A stretch of DNA of 48,659 nt from CAWKGV01 sp963849305 (GTDB lineage: Bacteria; Pseudomonadota; Alphaproteobacteria; Acetobacterales; Acetobacteraceae), in NCBI GenBank assembly GCA_963849305.1, contig CAWKGV010000014.1, positions 1 to 48,659 on the forward strand, in the 5' to 3' direction. Position numbers and translations under genes: made by a program. Below the pieces are notes generated by a model. That model did no database searches and had not been told where the DNA came from. It saw only the letters and a program-made list of their open reading frames with translations. Shown piece by piece: positions 43,404 through 48,659 of the stretch (positions are counted from its first letter, which is position 1; each line of letters starts with the position of its first letter).

Positions 43404-43560
43404 ATGAAGCGCGGCGTACGTTTCGGGCGACCCGCCAAGCTCACCTCGGAACAGGTAGCACTCGGTCAGCGTCTGATCGACGAAGACAGATCAGCCCCGA
43501 GGTAGCGAAGGTGTGCAAGGTGCACGCCGCGACCCTCTATCGAGCCCTCGCGCCAGCAGG
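43404..43560 (+). pseudogene. C-terminal remnant of a serine recombinase (invertase/resolvase)
   Basis: One frame reads KRGVRFGRPAKLTSEQVALGQRLIDE, and after a shift near 43497 another reads EVAKVCKVHAATLYRALAP. Together they match the helix-turn-helix end of Hin/Tn3-type serine recombinases (GRPxKLTxEQ, then EVAK-x6-ATLYRAL). The catalytic domain is absent. The preceding 43168-43403 shows no recognisable gene. Confidence 0.7.
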
Positions 43561-43638
43561 GGTGCCGCATAACCCTTTGCTGGAGCCCACTTCGAAATAC
43601 CGCGGACGTCGACATCAAAAGCGTGGAGAGATACCCAC

Positions 43639-44331
43639 ATGCCTCACCTTCCCCAGCGGGTGACCACCCTCACCTTCGATTGCTACGGAACTCTGATCGA
43701 TTACGAATCTGGTACGATTAATGCCTTGCGACCGTTGCTGGCCAGACACGGCGTCACCCTGTCGGACGACGAGATCATCATGGCGGCCCAAGATATTGAG
43801 GAGCCGCTCTGCAACCCGCCCTTCAAACCATACAGGGCGGTGCTCGCCGGCGTCGTGGAGGGTTTCGGCCAACGCTTCGGTTTTCCGGTTGAAGATGCGG
43901 ATCGCGATCTGCTCGCATCATCGATACCATTGTGGCGGCCGTTTCCCGACACGGTGGAAGCGCTTCGCACCCTTGGCCAACGTCACAGGCTCGCCATTAT
44001 CTCGAACATCGACGACGACTTGTTCGCCGCCTCAGCTCAGCAGCTCGGGGTTAAGTTCGAAGCTGTAATCACCGCCGGGCAGGCTCGGTGCTATAAGCCT
44101 CGTCCGGCCATCTTTGAGGAGGCCATCCGGCGTCTAGCGGCGGAGGCGAGATCGATCGCACACGTCGCCGAGGGTGTGACGGAGATCGCACCCGCGAGGC
44201 AGCTCGGCTGCGCGACGGTCTGGGTACGTCGGAACGGACGCTCCGCAAGGCTGCTTACTGAAGCCCCCGATCTTGAGGTGCCAGACCTACGATCCCTGGT
44301 GGCTCGTATTGGTGTTGATCCGGATTACTGA
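43639..44331 (+). CDS. HAD-superfamily hydrolase (haloacid dehalogenase-like, type II)
   Basis: A 230-residue cytoplasmic hydrolase. Motif I is LTFDCYGTLIDYE with nucleophile Asp14. Motif II is IISNIDDDLF (Ser122, Asn123). Motif III is CYKPRPAIFEEA with Lys153. The last motif is unusual: HVAEGVTEIAPARQLG replaces the common GDS-x-x-x-D. The arrangement fits the L-2-haloacid dehalogenase or phosphoglycolate-phosphatase-like group. Substrate cannot be told from sequence. It follows recombinase debris, so it may be part of a mobile segment. Confidence 0.88.
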   Translation: MPHLPQRVTTLTFDCYGTLIDYESGTINALRPLLARHGVTLSDDEIIMAAQDIEEPLCNPPFKPYRAVLAGVVEGFGQRFGFPVEDADRDLLASSIPLWRPFPDTVEALRTLGQRHRLAIISNIDDDLFAASAQQLGVKFEAVITAGQARCYKPRPAIFEEAIRRLAAEARSIAHVAEGVTEIAPARQLGCATVWVRRNGRSARLLTEAPDLEVPDLRSLVARIGVDPDY

Positions 44332-44539
44332 GTCCCTCGCCAGGGTTATTCCGATGGCGTTGTCGCAGCCGACTGCATTTTATAAGCCACTGAAATCGAC
44401 TTTGACACTTCATTGCAGCTAACTCTGGAAACTGACAGCGTGGGTGCAGCGACTCGAGATGTGTTGCAAGATCAAGACCTACACAACGGCGCGTCCGCTC
44501 TCGACCCATGGCGAACATTCACCTCCCGCCTCTATGATT

Positions 44540-44832
44540 GCCCTCATGCTCATCAGAAAGGCCGTAGCTGGCGACACCATGGCCATCGCCTCGCGATAGT
44601 CCTGCGTCACATAGATCGTTGCCGCGCCGGCCCCGCGCAGCAGCCGTGGCAACTCGAGGCGCATCTCGTAGCGCAGCTTGGCGTCCACGTTGCGCAGCGG
44701 GTCGTCGAGCAGCAGCACGCCGGGCTCCCCCACCGGCGCGCGCGAGCGCGGTGCGCTGCTTCTGGCCGTTGGACAGCGCGCGTGGCGCATGGCCGAGCAC
44801 ACCGCCGATACGCAGCAGTTCGGCGATGCTCC
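44540..44832 (-). pseudogene. Fragment of a sugar ABC transporter ATPase (MalK/UgpC type)
   Basis: Two frames contribute. RALSNGQKQRTALARA (the ABC signature region) is in one, and LLLDDPLRNVDAKLRYEMRLEL with IYVTQDYREAMAM (Walker B, D-loop and switch region) is in another. Both the P-loop end and the C-terminal regulatory domain are missing. The left end becomes unrelated sequence near 44545. It is joined directly to the truncated permease remnant. Confidence 0.8.
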
Positions 44833-45305
44833 CGACCCGCAAATGAGCTGATAGAGCCAGATCAACCCGATATAGGTGCTGCTCAGCCCGATGTTCTGGA
44901 AATAGAGCGTCAGCGGCAGCAGCACCAAGAGCGGCGGGGCGAAGCGGAACGACAGCAAGGTGAAGGCGATGTCCTCGCCGCCGCGGAAGCGGGCGAACGC
45001 ATAGGCCGCTGGCACCCCGAGCACGAGCGCCAACGCCACCGAGCAGCCGAAAGCAAGAACGAGTTCCACAGATTGTGCAGGAACGTCTCGTCCAGCGTGC
45101 CGGCGGAGGTTTGCAGCTTGCCCGACAGCAGCGCGCCATAGTTCTGCAACGTCGAAAGCGAGACTATGGGCGGCGTGTGCAGAATCTGCTCGTTGGTCTC
45201 GAACGACATGACCACGATCCAGAAGATCGGGAACAGGAAGAACGCCACCACCAGCGCGAGCGCCAGCCAGCGCAGGAGCCGCATCAATAGGTCACGCGCC
45301 GCCAT
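44833..45305 (-). pseudogene. Truncated, frameshifted sugar permease (MalG type)
   Basis: Begins MAARDLLMRLLRWLALALVVAFF at 45305 and reads to TFLHNLWNSF. The frame then shifts near 45060 and continues VLAFGCSVALALVLGVPAAYAFARFRGGEDIAF to IGLIWLYQ. Before the EAA loop it runs into the ATPase fragment, so the C-terminal third is deleted. Confidence 0.82.
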
Positions 45306-46213
45306 GCGCCCGCTCCCTAGCTTGAGCCATTGCTTCACGAACACCTGCGACAAGACAAAGGTGATCGCCCACAGCACGACCATGATCGCCGCCGAGCGGC
45401 CGACATTGGTGTACTGGAAGAATTCGAGGTAGGACCGGACTTGGAACACCAGCAGGCTGTCGCCCGGCCCGCCCTGGGTCATCGCGTAGATGATGTCGAA
45501 CTGCTGGATCGAATTGAGCAGCCAGAATAGCACGGCGGTGAAGATGTAGGGCATCACCATCGGCAAAGGTGATGCGGAAGAACATGAACGCCGCCGGCAC
45601 CCCATCGAGCCGCGCCGCCTCGAACGGCTGCTGCGGTAGGCTGCGCAGGCCGGCCAGCAGCAGGATCATGATGAACGGCGTATAGACCCAGGTATCGACG
45701 ATCACGACCGTAAACATCGCGCTCGACGGGTCGGAGGCCCATTTGAAGCCGGTGACGCCGAACAGCGCGATAAGCCAGCTCAGCACGCCGAAGCTCGGGT
45801 TGGTCATCAGCTTCCACATCAGCGCGGTGATGGCCGGTGCGGTCATCAGCGGCATCAGCAGGGCTATCGAGATGAAGTTGTTGAGCCGCGTGCGCTCGCG
45901 CAGCAGCAGCGCGATCCCAAGCCCAAGCAGCAGCTCCACGATTACGGTGGCGAAGGTGTACACCATCGACACCCGCACCGTGTTCCAGAAGCTCGGGTCG
46001 GTGAACAAGTCGATGAAGTTGCCGAGCCCGGTGAAGCCGCGCAGGTACGGCATGGCCCAGTTGTAGCGTTGCAGGCTGTACGCAGATCGAGGTGACGAAC
46101 GGGATCAGGATGCCGATGCACACCAGCAGCGCGGGCAAGCTGAGCAAATAAGGCAGCAGCCGCGGCAGGAGCGGGCGACGTCGGACGATCGGGGCGATCG
46201 CGGTTTCGGACAT
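45292..46213 (-). pseudogene. Frameshifted sugar permease (MalF type)
   Basis: The start at 46213 reads MSETAIAPIVRRRPLLPRLLPYLLSLPALL to PFVTSI. A shift near 46080 moves it to YSLQRYNWAMPYLRGFTGLGNFIDLF and onward to the EAA loop FEAARLDGVPAAFMFFRI. A second shift near 45567 moves it to LPMVMPYIFTAVLFWLLNSIQ and the end. Nearly the whole gene is present, but two indels inactivate it. Confidence 0.85.
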
Positions 46214-46303
46214 GGCGAGAAGCCGATGCTGGAGTTTCACGAGCGGCCGGCCCGCCACCTTTCCCGCCGGCGTGACGGGAGAGGCGGGCAGGCCGGCGCG
46301 GCC

Positions 46304-46740
46304 TCAGCCGATGCCGGCCTGCCGCATCTGCCGGTCGACGCCCTGGGCGAGCTGGTCCAGCCCCTCGTCCACCGGGATCTGCTTGGCCACCATCCGCTGC
46401 AACGCCGCCGCCCAATCGGTGGTGACGTTGAAGAACAGCGGCTGCGGGGTGAAGTAGATCTTCGCGTCGGGCGACGTGGCCTCGTACTGCTCCATGTAGC
46501 CCGGATAGTTCTTGGCGATGCGCTGGCGGAACTCCGCGTCCTTCCAGATGCTGCCGCGCACCGGGTGCACCAGATCCTTCTTGCGGGCGCCGAACAGCGT
46601 ATGATCGGTACCGGTGGCCCATTGCAGGAACGTCCAGGTCGCGTCTTTCTTGCGCGAGAAGTTCGACATCGCGAGCGACCAGATCCACACGTCGGTGACG
46701 CGAACAAAATCCCGATCACTATAAACCCGCGCAGGCATGC
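46304..46740 (-). pseudogene. C-terminal remnant of a sugar-binding protein (family 1)
   Basis: Reads RVTDVWIWSLAMSNFSRKKDATWTFLQWATGTDHTLFGARKKDL through FNVTTDWAAALQRMVAKQIPVDEGLDQLAQGVDRQMRQAG to a stop. This is the last third of a MalE/UgpB-like binding protein; the front two thirds and the signal peptide are missing, and homology begins near 46715. It was the first gene of the decayed operon running left to 44540. Confidence 0.78.
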
Positions 46741-46799
46741 CCGCGCGGTCGGTGATTGCATCGGCCAGATCTGCAAGAAGCCTAGACCATCCGCGCATT

Positions 46800-47170
46800 T
46801 CTTGGCGTGTACCGCCAGGAAACCTGACGTCTCATAGTACTTCACTTGGCTGCTCATCGTTTGCAGCAGGATGGCGCCGATCGTGAACGTCGTGAGCTGT
46901 GTGTTATGCGATCGAGGATGATCCTCGCGCGACCATCCTGGCCCCTCGATGCCATAGGCCTGATGATGGAATTTCACCGGCACTCCGTTGCTCCGCCCAA
47001 GAAAACCAGTCATCCGGGCATCGGAGCGCGGGTGAGCCTGAAGGGTTCGTCCTGGGAAGTAGCGATTGTGTCTGGATCGGCTTGTTCCACGGCCATTGTA
47101 AACGTGGTAGCCCAGGCGGCGATTGCTTCTAACCGTTTTCGTCCAAAGGCTCTGACCAATCGTCTTTAAG
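46800..47170. other. Stretch without a recognisable gene
   Basis: Between the binding-protein remnant and the HNH-like remnant no frame shows recognisable protein content on either strand. It probably holds more fragments of deleted DNA. Confidence 0.4.
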
Positions 47171-47171
47171 T

Positions 47172-47476
47172 CGCGGCGCTAAGAACGGCTTTGCCCGCAC
47201 TTGCAGCCGGGCTCATCCAGCCGCTATTACAGTCTTTACAAACAATCTCAGCCTCTGGTCTGCCATCTCGCCAGGCCGTGCCAGCTTGCCGGGGTTCAGG
47301 CTGGATTTACGCTTGCCGCTTTCGTCGATCCACAACAGGCCGGTGGTGTGCAAAGACCGGTTTGGCGCGGTGGGATCGCGCGGGATATACTGGCGCAACC
47401 AATCCGGCCAGACATGTTCCTTCGACAAGCTCGCAGGCTGGTCGCAGAAAATGCACTTGCGCTTGGAAGGACTCAT
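47172..47476 (-). pseudogene. Frameshifted HNH-like zinc-finger protein remnant
   Basis: From the ATG at 47476 (good GAGGAAAT site) it reads MSPSKRKCIFCDQPASLSKEH and on to VWPDWLRQYIP, with Cys8, Cys11 and His21 in a C-x2-C...EH-x-x-P arrangement. After about residue 72 the open frame becomes nonsense and stops at 47213. A neighbouring frame continues EIVCKDCNSGWMS, which supplies the second C-x2-C-N-x-G-W-M expected in this type of HNH-like family. The rest, normally 200 or more residues, is gone. A truncated 87-residue peptide could still be made. Confidence 0.65.
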
Positions 47477-47827
47477 TCAATTTCCTCTGGCATGCAAATC
47501 AGCGCCCACACGCTCTCGAAGGCGCGGAATCATCTCATGTCGGGCAGGAATCCCGGCAGACATGATAGGGCGCGCGCCCCCCTTGTCCAGCGTGACCGGT
47601 AGCCGGACGGTGCCCACAATCATCGCGCTGAGAATTGCCTGCCGAGATAGGTGAGGGCGGTAACGCGGTGTCCATTGGCAGGTCCGGCGGAATAGGGTGT
47701 AGATGATGCCGCGCCAGTTTCTTGGTGACGTGGCGCGACCGAACGTCGCCGAGTTCCACGAGCAGTTCGACAGCGTAGGGCGCACCTACAATGCCTTATG
47801 AAGCGTCGATGCGTTGCGGACCGCCGC
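47477..47827. other. Stretch without a recognisable gene
   Basis: Open frames exist on the minus strand (for example 47477-47785), but none shows a recognisable domain, and none has a convincing ribosome site. Confidence 0.35.
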
Positions 47828-48157
47828 TCAGTGGTCCCGTCCGATAGCCCTCTGGCCTGCCTCCATGCCGGCGGGAGTGACTTGATACCAGGCGTTCTCG
47901 CCGCGGCCCTGGCGGATGTGGAACCCATCGATCGTGAACCTGCGTAGGACATGGGCGACATAGTTGTGGAACGCTGGGGTGCCGTTCGCGAGGGGCAGAG
48001 CAAGATGCCCACGGGGAATCTCAAAGACCTCCACGAAATTGCCGCGCATTTCGGCCGGGGTGTAGCGAGCGCCATCAGAGATGAAGCCAAGTCCAGCATC
48101 GTAGAGTAGGGCGAACTCGGGCAATTCCGGATGCTGGCGTTGGTGACCGGTGGGCAT
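47828..48157 (-). CDS. Conserved-looking small protein of unknown function
   Basis: A 109-residue soluble protein starting at 48157, where an AGGAGACG site precedes the ATG. The N-terminal part (PELPEFALLYDAGLGFI) and the C-terminal part (FTIDGFHIRQGRGENAWYQVTPAGMEAG) look like a compact folded domain; the end resembles the wing region of winged-helix proteins, but that is only an impression. No signal peptide or membrane span. Not recognised. Confidence 0.55.
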   Translation of the reverse strand: MPTGHQRQHPELPEFALLYDAGLGFISDGARYTPAEMRGNFVEVFEIPRGHLALPLANGTPAFHNYVAHVLRRFTIDGFHIRQGRGENAWYQVTPAGMEAGQRAIGRDH

Positions 48158-48568
48158 TGCAACCGTCTCCTTCGGTTTGGTGGGGAACGAGGCGGTTGAA
48201 GTATGAGGGTTACGGCAACGACAGCGAAACCGATCGGGGGTTGCAGCCCCGCTCAACCGCAGGGCGACGTCAGAATCCGCCATTATGAAAAGCGGTTGCA
48301 AGTGACACGCAAAAGCGGCGCAGTCACGCCGCCTCCACCCGGCGCCTCGCGCGCGAGGACTGCGGGCCGCCCGTATTTGCGCCCTGATCGGGCCGGCGAT
48401 ACTATCCGCTCGCCTCTCGGTTGCGGCGGTCTGTGCCGCGTCGGAGTTCCCGAAGGGTGGTGAGGGTCCGTACCGGCGATTGTGAAGCAGACAGCCGCCG
48501 GCAGTCGTGCGCCAGCATTAAAAAAGCGACGGGATTCGTTTCGGTGTTCCGGCTGAATTCGTTGCGTC
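48158..48568. other. Stretch without a recognisable gene
   Basis: No frame on either strand carries recognisable content. Part of it should hold the promoter of the small minus-strand gene ending at 47828. Confidence 0.35.
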
Positions 48569-48659
48569 TTAATCGACCCACGAGCCGTCCGGAAAACGGT
48601 GCGGGATATAGACGGACCATTGCGGACAACGCTGGCAAGCGGGTTGCTGGCGGAGGGGA
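48569..48659 (-). CDS. Possible C-terminal end of an unknown protein (runs off the window)
   Basis: One minus-strand frame, open to the window edge, ends CQRCPQWSVYIPHRFPDGSW followed by Val-Asp and a TAA at 48569-48571. The C-x-x-C and aromatic residues look like the end of a real protein, unlike the other two frames. Only about 29 residues are visible, so this is tentative. Confidence 0.3.
   Translation of the reverse strand, partial: PLRQQPACQRCPQWSVYIPHRFPDGSWVD

Noticed and set aside
48402..48638. Minus-strand open frame of 78 codons near the right edge
   Set aside because: Composition is unremarkable, and a different frame in the same place gives a more protein-like C-terminus.
1..48659. 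tRNA, rRNA and CRISPR arrays
   Set aside because: No GTTCGAATC-type T-arm with cloverleaf partners, no rRNA-like stretches and no regularly spaced short repeats were seen by eye on either strand; a covariance-model search would be decisive.

Overview
High-GC, densely coding chromosomal DNA from a proteobacterium, most likely an alphaproteobacterium of the Rhodospirillales/Acetobacteraceae type. This placement is an inference from the rhizobial-type rhamnose importer, the FAD-domain/SelD fusion, the fused cbb3-type oxidase and the codon use. No rRNA, tRNA, CRISPR array or complete insertion sequence was found.

Layout. 1-14947 is a sugar region. It holds the end of a UDP-glucuronate decarboxylase-like gene, a secreted PQQ-propeller protein, and an L-rhamnose locus: an importer in the order RhaS-RhaT-RhaP-RhaQ, L-rhamnonate dehydratase and L-rhamnose 1-dehydrogenase. 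An arabinoside importer (binding protein plus two permeases, no ATPase) and a GH51 arabinofuranosidase follow. Between the two rhamnose enzymes lies a wreck made of a duplicated 5' end of the dehydrogenase gene and a frameshifted GntR-type regulator. 15144-23673 holds a HAF-repeat protein, rpiA, a type I methionine aminopeptidase, radC, a membrane-fusion/DUF1656/FUSC efflux operon and a CPA1 Na+/H+ antiporter.

23764-29790 is a mosaic. The 3' end of a terC-family gene occurs three times in the same orientation. The two extra copies bracket an ArsR-SRPBCC pair; the second extra copy and the intact gene bracket a cbb3-type oxidase operon whose CcoO-like subunit carries two further fused cytochrome c domains. 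29891-35275 runs purB (with an unusual C-terminal extension), an NRDE protein, a pyridine-nucleotide-oxidoreductase/SelD fusion that has a perfect 20-bp palindrome inserted in frame, and a methyltransferase.

35326-48659 is an accessory zone rich in broken genes. Intact members are a family 61 glycosyltransferase, a SYLF lipid-binding protein, a cupin, a MocR-type regulator, an MFS transporter, a HAD hydrolase and one small unknown protein. Remnants include a HigA antitoxin, an M20 peptidase, an NCS1 permease, a tautomerase with one internal stop codon, a serine recombinase, a whole sugar ABC transporter and an HNH-like protein.

How the parts work together. RhaSTPQ would import L-rhamnose, the SDR oxidises it to the lactone, and the enolase-family enzyme dehydrates L-rhamnonate. 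The lactonase and the later steps must be encoded elsewhere. The second transporter and GH51 enzyme would handle arabinose-containing oligosaccharides. The decayed material at 8784-9400 and 36560-47476 suggests a lineage that is losing or exchanging sugar and nitrogen-compound catabolic modules.
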